From: Bacillus piscicola
GTDB lineage: Bacteria > Bacillota > Bacilli > Bacillales > Marinococcaceae
Assembly: GCF_022458745.1 (NCBI RefSeq)
Contig: NZ_JAJJJF010000007.1
Location: 62,001-126,000, forward strand
Reading direction: 5' to 3'
Length of the DNA: 64,000 nucleotides
Positions within the stretch are counted from its first letter, which is position 1. Every line of letters begins with the position of its first letter. The notes under the pieces were generated by a model. The model did no database searches and was not told the origin of the DNA. It saw only the letters and a program-made list of their open reading frames with translations. Shown piece by piece: positions 53,629 through 61,445 of this stretch. A program made the position numbers and the translations under genes.

Positions 53629-54444
53629 TTGGATCCGATCGTTTTCCTGCTAGGTAGTATTGCCGTGATGGCGGCAGGGATGGTTCAAGTTTTGACAGGG
53701 TTTGGCTTCGCGCTGGTTTCGATTCCGTTATTAATGTTTCTTTTCCCTGGTTATGAAGCCGTCTTAATCGGTATGGTGTTGTCTATCCTTATCCTTTTTC
53801 TTCAAGCAAGAAAAGACTGGAAAAAGGCTCGCTGGGATCTGGTTGGGCTTTTAACGGCTGTTGGCTTACTTGGATTATGTGTAGGTTTGCTGGGGAGCGA
53901 TAGGCTGCATGCCGTTCATCTTAAAAGTATTGTCGGGGCATCGGTTTTAGTATACATCGTGGTTCAGTGGATTCAGAATGAAAGAGAGCGGCGTACCGCT
54001 AAGGTAGAACAAGCCGCAACGAGTGACTCTCCTACCGAGCTTTCCGCAAGCCGTAAAGCGGAAAAGAAAAAAGTACCGAGAGGGTTTTACATAGCGGGAA
54101 TGTTTTCTGGTTTATTGACCGGGGTTGTTGGAATGCCCGGCCCTCCGGTAGTGGCCGTTCTAATAAATTTCCTGAAAAAAGATACCTTTCGCGCAACCCT
54201 TGTGAATTATTTCCTCATCAATTATGTATTGGCCTTTCTATTGGCTTTTTTTGTGGTTCATAAGGAAAATCAAGCAGACGTGCTGATAGCGGTGGGTGGC
54301 TTGATCATTCCCACTTTCATCGGCTATTTACTCGGGCACCCTTTACGTAAATACATCAATGATGAAAATTTCAAACGTCTCGTTTTCTTGATGTTGATCA
54401 TCATTGGCATCACATCCATATGGCAGGCGGCCGCCTCGTTGTAA
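53629..54444 (+). CDS. TSUP-family (TauE/SafE) transporter (271 aa)
   Basis: Eight-segment membrane exporter of the sulfite/sulfonate permease family: LTGFGFALVSIPLLMFLFPGYEAVLIGM in the first half and GVVGMPGPPVVAVLINF in the second, separated by a charged loop. TTG 53629 follows GAGAGGGGGG by eight bases, so it is a better start than the TTG at 53590. Substrate unknown. No operon partner. Confidence 0.85.
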   Translation: MDPIVFLLGSIAVMAAGMVQVLTGFGFALVSIPLLMFLFPGYEAVLIGMVLSILILFLQARKDWKKARWDLVGLLTAVGLLGLCVGLLGSDRLHAVHLKSIVGASVLVYIVVQWIQNERERRTAKVEQAATSDSPTELSASRKAEKKKVPRGFYIAGMFSGLLTGVVGMPGPPVVAVLINFLKKDTFRATLVNYFLINYVLAFLLAFFVVHKENQADVLIAVGGLIIPTFIGYLLGHPLRKYINDENFKRLVFLMLIIIGITSIWQAAASL

Positions 54445-54474
54445 GGTGGTTACGATGTTCGTTGATGGGGCTGT

Positions 54475-54550
54475 CTCTCTGGATTTCAGCTCGTAATCTC
54501 TGAATGGGTCCCTTTTACGTGTGGATGCTTTCCAAAACACGATGGATTCT
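54475..54550 (+). repeat. Short degenerate 21-bp TGGATTC array
   Basis: Three or four diverged units at the 3' end of the TSUP gene (TCTGGATTTCAGC, TGTGGATGC, ATGGATTC). The family is degraded here but in the usual orientation. Confidence 0.7.
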
Positions 54551-54552
54551 AT

Positions 54553-54586
54553 GAAAAAAGCGGAGAGCACGCAACTGCTCTCCACC
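54553..54586 (-). terminator. Terminator of the second SLH gene
   Basis: GGAGAGC (54562-54568) pairs with GCTCTCC (54577-54583), with six T beyond on the minus strand. Confidence 0.8.
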
Positions 54587-54611
54587 CGGTTTCTCGTATT
54601 TTTCAAATGCG

Positions 54612-56138
54612 TTAAATCGTCCATTGGTCGTGAATCACGCCAACCACGTACCAGCTGCCGTTTTGCTTTTCCATCGCAAGTCGCAGCGAGGACCAGTCCA
54701 GACCGTTTCCGGAATGGGTGAAGTGGTATTCGACGATCTCGGCATCGGGATAAGCGTCCTGGCTATTGTCAATCGTATTTCCCTGTCCGAGCCTCTCATT
54801 CACCGACGTTTCATCGGCATGGAGATAATCGCGGGCGTAAATGAACTCCTCATAGTATTCCTGGAACGTCAACTCAATTGGAAAGCCGGTGCCGTCGTAC
54901 TGTCCCCACAAGTAAGTGGTCGAATCTCCCCATAACGTCTCCATTTCCGCCGCGGTGAACTGCTGATCATCTGCTATCTCTACGTAGGCATACGGAGAAA
55001 AACGTACCCCTTTATCCGGATGGACAAACGAGGAAAGGGCCTCCCAATCCTCCGCGCCTATGGCGGACAAGGCCGAGTCAGCTGCTGCTTTTGCTGCCGC
55101 TTCTTCCGACTCTCCTCCTGTCTCTAAACTTCGCATGGCATCCATGATTTCCTCTTCATGCGTATTAAAGAAATCCGGATGAGTCTCCCCGCTAATGTTA
55201 TAGACGACGCCCTGGTGAACAAGCACCATGCTGAACTCTATGATGCTGGGATGGTGGTTCACGTAATACTCCGCCGTTTTGCCATCATCGAGTTGGAGCT
55301 GCTTTATTTCGACATTTCCCGGGAAATACTCGTCACTTACATGCGGTGCGGCAAATACTCTTATCATCCCGCCCTCTTTATCATAGAGAAACTTCCCTCT
55401 CTCATCCGGGTCATTTTGAAAATAACTGCCTTCTCCCCACGCTTCTGGATACGTCACAGTATAATCAAACTGTTCATTATGGTATGTCTGAGTGGCCGGG
55501 TCATCCGCATCCGTGTCCTCGTCACTATCATCGATAAATTGCTTCGGCGCTAACGTTCGCGAGAGGAATGCAGTAAACTGAGCCCGGGTCAATTTCTCGT
55601 ACGGCTCGAAGCTCTCCCCTGACGTAATCGTCGTTATTTTCGCTTTCGCCACTGCCTGCACATCGTCGTAAAACGTATCGCCAGGCTCCATGTCGGCAAT
55701 GGCGATGTTACCCGTGACCCGCTCCGGCAGATCAAAGGCACGGTTTAACACGGCTGCCATCTGCGCACGCGTCATGATAGCATTTGGAGAAAAGCTACCG
55801 TCTTTTTTCCCTCCGAAAATCCCTTCTGCTGCGGTTGCGGCAATGTAGTCATAGCCCGTGAAGTCACGGTTTATATCCGTAAACCCTGGGTCCGGCCGGT
55901 TTTCCAGCTCCAAATCCAATGCCTCGGACAGCATCTTGGCGACTTGACTTCGTTTTACCTCCTTGTTCGGCGCAAACGTTCCATCGCCGTAACCGGAAAT
56001 AATCCCTTCATCCTTTAAGTACTCAATGTTCGATTTTGCCCAAAACTCTCCCCCCACATCTGAAAAACCTCCCCCAGCCATAGCAGCCGAGGTGAACAGC
56101 AAAAACGTCACCAGCACAAACACACCTTTTCTAACCAT
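54612..56138 (-). CDS. SLH-domain protein with C-terminal unknown domain (508 aa)
   Basis: Signal peptide (1-22), then three SLH domains (about 24-75, 85-140, 150-205: FSDVGGEFWAKSNIEYL, FTDINRDFTGYDYIAATA, IADMEPGDTFYDDVQAVA). These should hold it in the wall. The rest has a PsbP/MOG1-like core (HNEQFDYTVTYPEAWG, followed by IRVFAAPH) and a terminal NTF2-like domain (AAKAAADSALSAIGAEDWEALSSFVH). Function unknown. I start at ATG 56138 after GGGGAGGAG; the longer frame to 56198 lacks an RBS. Shorter than, and different from, the S-layer protein at 1.3-4.0 kb. Confidence 0.85.
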   Translation of the reverse strand: MVRKGVFVLVTFLLFTSAAMAGGGFSDVGGEFWAKSNIEYLKDEGIISGYGDGTFAPNKEVKRSQVAKMLSEALDLELENRPDPGFTDINRDFTGYDYIAATAAEGIFGGKKDGSFSPNAIMTRAQMAAVLNRAFDLPERVTGNIAIADMEPGDTFYDDVQAVAKAKITTITSGESFEPYEKLTRAQFTAFLSRTLAPKQFIDDSDEDTDADDPATQTYHNEQFDYTVTYPEAWGEGSYFQNDPDERGKFLYDKEGGMIRVFAAPHVSDEYFPGNVEIKQLQLDDGKTAEYYVNHHPSIIEFSMVLVHQGVVYNISGETHPDFFNTHEEEIMDAMRSLETGGESEEAAAKAAADSALSAIGAEDWEALSSFVHPDKGVRFSPYAYVEIADDQQFTAAEMETLWGDSTTYLWGQYDGTGFPIELTFQEYYEEFIYARDYLHADETSVNERLGQGNTIDNSQDAYPDAEIVEYHFTHSGNGLDWSSLRLAMEKQNGSWYVVGVIHDQWTI

Positions 56139-56341
56139 CCCAACACTCCTCCCCAAATATAACTGTAACCAGTATAACACGTTACCGCGTCCGCGCACTA
56201 AATATTCTACCTTTTCAAAAAATACAAGCCTTTTGAACGTTTAACCACCTTCACGGTTAGCATCTGAAGAATCGGGGTACGTATATATTGATAACAGAGA
56301 CAGACGACCAAGAAGCCAAAAAGGAGTGCCTTAAAAAGCCA

Positions 56342-57433
56342 ATGTCCAAAGAAAAAGAGTTATTTCAAAAACTATCTTTTGAGGATATTTCAATCATAGA
56401 AGAAATGCTCGATGCCATTTACAAACAAGGATACAAAAAGGGTTTTCACTATGGATACGAGGAAGGGTATGACGAGGGAAAAACTGAAGCAGAACAAGCA
56501 GCCGATCAAGAGCTTCTTAGGACGACCGTGGACGGCGTTATATTCACCCAACATGTCACCACAAACACAATCGATTTCTCGGAAGAGGTCGAGAATTTGT
56601 TCGGGTATCCGCGGCAGGCATTTCAAGAGGACGAGGACCTTTGGAAAAAAATCGTCCATCCGGATGACGAGGCTATACTGGTCCAGGCGGAAGAAGAACT
56701 GCTTACCGGAAACCCTGTAAAGGTCGAGTATCGGATCTTGCGCGCCGACCAACAACAAAAATGGATTTCGCTTCACGCTACACCTGTTATGGATGTGGAT
56801 GGCACCGTCACAAAGGTGATGGGGCAATTTATCGACACTGCGGAACGAAAACAGCTGGAAGAAAAACTAAAGCAGATCGCCTACACAGATGATTTAACCG
56901 ATTTGCCGAATCGGGTATGGCTGGATTCTCACCTACAAAAAGCCATTTCACGGGCGCAGCGCCACCACCGGAAAGTCATGGTGATGTTTATCGATTTGGA
57001 TGACTTCAAACATGTCAACGACAACCACGGGCATCACGCGGGGGATTTCATTCTGCAGGAAGTGGCGGAAAGACTCTTTCGCAGCATGAGAAAAGAAGAT
57101 TTTATCGCACGGGTCGGCGGCGATGAGTTTGTGGCGGTTTTTGAAAAAACGAGTCGAAAGGAAGTCGAATCCATCGCCTCTCGTATTATAAACAACATTT
57201 CCGAACCTTACCAAACCGAAGATACCGCCGAGAGCCTATCAAGCAGCATCGGTATTAGCGTTTATCCAGACGACGGGGAGGATGCAGAAACACTGCTTAT
57301 GCATGCGGATAAAGCGATGTATAAGGTCAAACATAAACAGAAGAACGGGTTCACCTTTTATTCCCCGGCGCCAAAAGAAGAGAAGACATGGAGACTGCCA
57401 CCGATGAGCGGCCTGCCACCTGCTTTTGACTAA
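56342..57433 (+). CDS. PAS-GGDEF diguanylate cyclase (363 aa)
   Basis: Cytoplasmic cyclase: an acidic, Tyr-rich N-terminal helix (about residues 15-60), a PAS domain (about 62-180, with FSEEVENLFGYP and KKIVHPDDEA), a linker helix and a GGDEF domain with GGDEF intact near residue 259. RKED lies five residues before GGDEF, an intact RxxD I-site. I prefer ATG 56342 (AAAAAGGAG 13 bases upstream); an in-frame TTG at 56288 has no RBS. A stand-alone third c-di-GMP gene of the window; PAS ligand unknown. Confidence 0.88.
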   Translation: MSKEKELFQKLSFEDISIIEEMLDAIYKQGYKKGFHYGYEEGYDEGKTEAEQAADQELLRTTVDGVIFTQHVTTNTIDFSEEVENLFGYPRQAFQEDEDLWKKIVHPDDEAILVQAEEELLTGNPVKVEYRILRADQQQKWISLHATPVMDVDGTVTKVMGQFIDTAERKQLEEKLKQIAYTDDLTDLPNRVWLDSHLQKAISRAQRHHRKVMVMFIDLDDFKHVNDNHGHHAGDFILQEVAERLFRSMRKEDFIARVGGDEFVAVFEKTSRKEVESIASRIINNISEPYQTEDTAESLSSSIGISVYPDDGEDAETLLMHADKAMYKVKHKQKNGFTFYSPAPKEEKTWRLPPMSGLPPAFD

Positions 57434-57677
57434 AAAAACATTTAGAAAGCCTTTAGGGTGGGGGTGTCACATCATGCCACCCCCACCTCCTGCAAATAGC
57501 GGTGGACGCAAAAGACACTCTCAACAACAAAAGCAAAAAATCCCTAAAAAGATTCAACCTCCACAGATTTTATCCTCCGTTCTTTTTTCATGTACCTGCA
57601 TCCTCTCCCCTTACCAGCGAATATTTTATTGTGTATAATAATTCCGGGACGTTCAATGGATGAAGAGGACTACCCGC
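57434..57677. other. Spacer with strong hairpin
   Basis: GGTGGGGGTG and CACCCCCACC (about 57457-57488) make a strong hairpin after the PAS-GGDEF gene, but no T run follows. A frame encoding a Pro- and Gln-rich peptide starts inside the hairpin and is not convincing. Confidence 0.45.
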
Positions 57678-57866
57678 TTAGCGGTGCAAGTCTTGAAACC
57701 CTTCCAAAGGAAAAGAACTGATTGTGTGTTCACCTTGCTCCAGTTCCGTTGCGCGGAGTGAAAAGACTAATGCTTCAGCTTCTTCCAGGTCTTCGAAGGT
57801 ATCCATTCCCAATAAAGTATGTCTTACCAGATAATCATCATTATCTTTTTCGTTATACTTTCCCAT
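57678..57866 (-). pseudogene. N-terminal fragment of a Fic toxin (62 aa)
   Basis: The sequence TLLGMDTFEDLEEAEALVFSLRATELEQG and ISSFPLEGFQDLHR match the N-terminal region of Fic-domain AMPylases, up to the point where the domain proper begins. It then stops, so the HPFxxGNG catalytic motif is missing. The start overlaps the upstream antitoxin-like gene by 14 bases, the normal layout of Fic toxin-antitoxin pairs. Inactive toxin remnant. Confidence 0.7.
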
Positions 57867-58026
57867 GTCGCAGTATGTCCTTTATCAACTTAGGGGTTAT
57901 TGAAGCCTTTGTATTCACAAGATGGAGTACTCTTTTCTGCATGTCGGGAGAAAGGCTCTGGCTTTCTAAGTGAAAATTGTGCAGAACTCGTTTGAAATCC
58001 TTTAAATCCCGTCTCAACTCCTTCAT
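57853..58026 (-). CDS. VbhA-like antitoxin of a Fic pair (57 aa)
   Basis: Short helical protein: MKELRRDLKDFKRVLHNFHLESQSLSPDMQKRVLHLVN then TKASITPKLIKDILRHGK. The helix layout and the block after LSPDMQ resemble VbhA antitoxins. The inhibitory motif, normally (S/T)xxxE(G/N), reads NFHLES here, so it is degenerate. GGAGTTGAG lies inside the start rather than upstream. It is intact while its toxin is cut short. Assignment rests on pattern matching from memory. Confidence 0.6.
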   Translation of the reverse strand: MKELRRDLKDFKRVLHNFHLESQSLSPDMQKRVLHLVNTKASITPKLIKDILRHGKV

Positions 58027-58119
58027 AAAAACCTGCTTTCACCGACGTGCTTTCTATTACATAGTCCTGCTAATCCACTAATACCATTTCCTCCGAGCCT
58101 TTGAAGCCGCGAAAAGTAG

Positions 58120-58345
58120 TATTACAGAAAATAACGACTCCATTGACCGTGTATGACGTCGTGAAATGGGGCTCTGGCCATAATAACGACTCCATTAAGA
58201 GCCTTTGACGTTGTGAAATGGATCATGAGATAAAATGACAGCATCATAGCGCCCCTATGAAGCTGCGAAAAGATGTTTTGCGAAAAATAACAGCACCGTA
58301 GTGCCCACTAACTCTCGATTCCAACGCTCATTCTCTGGTTATCAT
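58120..58345. repeat. 52-bp dyad array followed by 21-bp remnants
   Basis: About four degenerate units (AATAACGACTCCATTGACC, TATGACGTCGTGAAA) in the reverse orientation, then short TCTCGATTC/TCTCTGG text like the 21-bp family. The gap continues to 58806. Confidence 0.8.
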
Positions 58346-58806
58346 CATGATGAACAAAAACACTTCTCGCCTAAGTTCGATAAACAACACGGAAAATACA
58401 AAGCTGGTTCAGTTGAATATCAACCTCATCCCAATTTATCCATTTGACAAATTAGTTTATTTAGAATATTATTAAAATATGTACTATTTTGTCTTTTTAA
58501 ACTTATCAACTACCATAAAACTACTACTGTCACCTTTCTTAAGAGCGAATCCGGTCGCTTGACTTGTGCGGAAAAGACATAAACGGAGACCTGCAACTGA
58601 ACATTGTATAAGATTTGACAAATTTCCTTCCTGCTCGTCTGATCATATTGATGCTCCTCAGGGTTTATTATGACCTTATCGAATCTGTCCAGTTAAGTAT
58701 AACCTATCCGAGGACAAGCCACTAGAATAGTCTGAGTTAGTAAGAGCAGTAGTTTGTACCTCAAATTGGCTTAGAATCGAGATTTAATGACAAGGGGGAT
58801 TTTGGG
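58346..58806. other. AT-rich spacer before the sigma-54 activator
   Basis: Low-GC non-coding sequence; composition shifts here relative to the left. I see no -24/-12 promoter, terminator or gene that I can support. Confidence 0.5.
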
Positions 58807-60759
58807 GTGGTTCGGTCAAGTTTAGCGTTCCATTCAATAGACGAGCTCCCACACAAATTAAAGGAACTAGATAGTAATTGGGAGTATTTTATGAGTGAAA
58901 GGGAAGTTCCACAGTCTAACAAAGTACGTGTAGAAGTTTTAGAATCATGGAAACGTTGCCAACAATATGGAGTCGACCCATTACAAAAACAAACCCTAAT
59001 CAAAGTAAGAGAAGATAAATTAAAAGAACAAATAAACCAATCCGCCTTGTATAACGCCTCCCTGCCCATTATCGAAAACTTTTCCAAACAAATAGCTGGT
59101 ACGAATCACTTGATTACGTTAGGTGACCAAGAAGGAAAGATTATTTGTTTAAAAGGAGAAACCCCAATATTAGATAAAGCTGAACAGATGAACTTTGTCA
59201 TTGGAGCGGATTGGAGTGAAAAGTCTGCAGGATCAAATGCCATTGGAACGTCTCTTGCCTCAAGAAAGCCGATTCAAATACTCTCTTCTGAACATTATTG
59301 TCAAGGGGTTCATCCTTGGGTATGTTCCTCTGCACCGATTCGTGATCCAAGAACGAATAACATCTTAGGTATCATTGACTTAACAGGACCTAGTCATCAT
59401 GCGCAATCTCATTCTTTAAGCGTCGTCCAAAATGTTTCGTATTTAATCGAGCAACAGTTATTTATCCATTCCTATGATGTGTTTAAACATTTACAAGACA
59501 CGTATCAAGAAATGAAAACCAATACCTCCGCCCACGTTGTAATATTGGACGAGATGTTACATGTTGTGCATGGAGATAGCGCATGTTTAGATCTCTTTTC
59601 GCTCTCCCATTGGACGCAGCTGTGGGAAAAGGAAGAGATATCTTCATTAAAAAGGGTGTTGCTAGCGAAAAAACCCTACGAACTAGAATGGGAAGTTGCA
59701 TCCTTTCCATCAAAAATAAGGGTGCGACGCATTACATTTAACGCAGAACACATCGGTTTTGCCCTGTTTATCGAAAAAACGGGACTCTCTGCGCCTCCGA
59801 ATACGAAACTAAAAGGGGTCATTGGACAATCGGCTGCTCTCAAACAAGCGGTTCAAAAAATCGGTGTCATCTCGGACAAAAATATACCTGTTCTTCTTAC
59901 AGGAGTGAGCGGGACCGGCAAAGAAGTGTTTGCGCATAACATTCATTTGAAAAGCGAGCGCAAACATAACCCTTTCATTGCCATTAATTGTGGAGCGATT
60001 CCTGAGAACTTAATTACGAGTGAATTATTTGGCTATGCTCGCGGAGCGTTTACAGGCGGAGATCCCCAAGGAAAAAAAGGAAAGTTTGAAGAAGCCAATG
60101 GCGGGACGGTATTTCTTGATGAAATAGGGGAGATGCCCCTAGATTTACAAGTTCATCTGTTGCGAGTATTACAAGAAAAAGAAGTCGTTCCTGTCGGTTC
60201 CGCGAAACCCGTTCCGATCGATGTGAGAATTATCGCGGCAACGAACCAAGATTTAGAATCCTTAATACAGAAAGGTGCATTTCGCGCCGATCTTTACTAT
60301 CGATTGAACGTGGTGGAAGTGCATTTGCCTCCGTTAAAAAATCGAAAAGGAGACATTCCACTCTTATGCCAACACTTTGCAAAGGAATTAGCGAACAGAC
60401 ACGGGAGAGAAGTACCGGCCATTAGTCAAGATGTGCTTGCTCTTTTTGAAGAGTATTCTTGGCCTGGAAATATTCGAGAAATGAAGAATGTGATGGAATA
60501 CGCTATTCTCTTTCACGGGGGTCATTGTATTACGCTGGAATCATTGCCGAAATATATCTTAGAAAAACAGAATGAGTTTGATACTTACACAGCTGATCGG
60601 CTCACCCCGTTAGAACGGGCGGAAAGAGAAGAGATCATCGAATTAATCCATGCAACGAATGGCAATTTATCAGAAGTAGCACGACGATGCCAAATTGCGA
60701 GGACCACCTTATATCGCAGAATGAAAAAGTATGAGATAGATGTCATGAAGAAAGTATGA
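58807..60759 (+). CDS. Sigma-54-dependent AcoR-type activator (650 aa)
   Basis: Bacterial enhancer-binding protein. N-terminal GAF-type sensor (about 80-220, with WSEKSAGSNAIGTSLASRKPIQI); AAA+ domain (about 335-570) with Walker A GVSGTGKE near 366, the sigma-54 contact loop reading GAFTGG instead of GAFTGA near 412, and Walker B GGTVFLDEIGE; C-terminal Fis HTH (GNLSEVARRCQIARTTLYRRMKKY). The start is GTG 58807 after GGGGG. It resembles AcoR and acetone-carboxylase regulators. It converges on the acetone-carboxylase-type operon, whose sigma-54 promoter lies outside the window. The gene looks more AT-rich than those to its left. Confidence 0.92.
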   Translation: MVRSSLAFHSIDELPHKLKELDSNWEYFMSEREVPQSNKVRVEVLESWKRCQQYGVDPLQKQTLIKVREDKLKEQINQSALYNASLPIIENFSKQIAGTNHLITLGDQEGKIICLKGETPILDKAEQMNFVIGADWSEKSAGSNAIGTSLASRKPIQILSSEHYCQGVHPWVCSSAPIRDPRTNNILGIIDLTGPSHHAQSHSLSVVQNVSYLIEQQLFIHSYDVFKHLQDTYQEMKTNTSAHVVILDEMLHVVHGDSACLDLFSLSHWTQLWEKEEISSLKRVLLAKKPYELEWEVASFPSKIRVRRITFNAEHIGFALFIEKTGLSAPPNTKLKGVIGQSAALKQAVQKIGVISDKNIPVLLTGVSGTGKEVFAHNIHLKSERKHNPFIAINCGAIPENLITSELFGYARGAFTGGDPQGKKGKFEEANGGTVFLDEIGEMPLDLQVHLLRVLQEKEVVPVGSAKPVPIDVRIIAATNQDLESLIQKGAFRADLYYRLNVVEVHLPPLKNRKGDIPLLCQHFAKELANRHGREVPAISQDVLALFEEYSWPGNIREMKNVMEYAILFHGGHCITLESLPKYILEKQNEFDTYTADRLTPLERAEREEIIELIHATNGNLSEVARRCQIARTTLYRRMKKYEIDVMKKV

Positions 60760-60779
60760 CATCCTAACCTTTTTAATAA

Positions 60780-60825
60780 GAAAAGAGACTGTATTGGGGC
60801 TGTTCCCCATTTACAGTCTCTTTTC
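60780..60825. terminator. Terminator between regulator and acetone carboxylase operon
   Basis: AAAGAGACTGTA (60782-60793) pairs with TACAGTCTCTTTT (60812-60824). It may act in both directions. A second hairpin, GCTTCAGGC/GCCTGAAGC at 60861-60911, lies closer to the operon. Confidence 0.75.
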
Positions 60826-60920
60826 ATGTAACGTTAGAGAGGATATTGTTCGAGTGGCCGCTTCAGGCCTCGTGCTCGCGTTCTTTTCACCGAGCGGGCG
60901 CCTGAAGCAGCACTTAGAAA

Positions 60921-61433
60921 TTACTTAGATTTTACTTCAGGGAGAGGGAGCTTGACCCAGTCTTTGTAAAACGTATCAATATCCGGTTCAAAATCGTGAA
61001 TGACAGGATACCAAGGAGTAACGGCTTCCACTTCTAATTGGGCGGCACAACTAGGGCAGTAATATTCACGGATGACCTGCCATTCTGGATCAGGTGCCAT
61101 TAATACAGGATAAATTTCATTCATTTTTTCTTCGTCATCCCGGACAAATATATTCGCGTGGACCTTCCAGTTTTCTTGATAATCGCAGAATTCGTGACCG
61201 CAATCGCACTTTACAATCCGATCTCCATTTTCCTTTAACACGATATATAAGTGGAGTCCGAGCGGTAATAGAATGGGATCATCCCAGGATACTCTCTCTT
61301 GCATGACTTCCCGGTATACTTTAAAACGGTCGGCATCTTTATGACTAGACATCATGTTTTTGAGTTGGTACCACTCTAATGTACCTTCGACCAGTTCATT
61401 AATTACTTTGTGATCGTATTTGTAGTCGGCCAT
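60921..61433 (-). CDS. Acetone carboxylase gamma subunit-like protein (170 aa)
   Basis: Small subunit of the acetone carboxylase type: VKCDCGHEFCDYQENWKVHANIFVRD and EYYCPSCAAQLEVEAVTPWYPVIHDFEPD with paired Cys motifs that probably bind a metal. Short N-terminal helical part. I start at ATG 61433 with AAAGGAGG six bases upstream; two codons earlier an ATG touches the RBS. Last gene of the operon and translated right after the alpha-like subunit (12 bases). Confidence 0.88.
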   Translation of the reverse strand: MADYKYDHKVINELVEGTLEWYQLKNMMSSHKDADRFKVYREVMQERVSWDDPILLPLGLHLYIVLKENGDRIVKCDCGHEFCDYQENWKVHANIFVRDDEEKMNEIYPVLMAPDPEWQVIREYYCPSCAAQLEVEAVTPWYPVIHDFEPDIDTFYKDWVKLPLPEVKSK

Positions 61434-61445
61434 AACCATCCTCCT

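Noticed and set aside
57474-57638. Pro/Gln-rich short ORF starting inside a hairpin
   Set aside because: The start lies in a G/C hairpin and the composition is low-complexity; no homology recognised.
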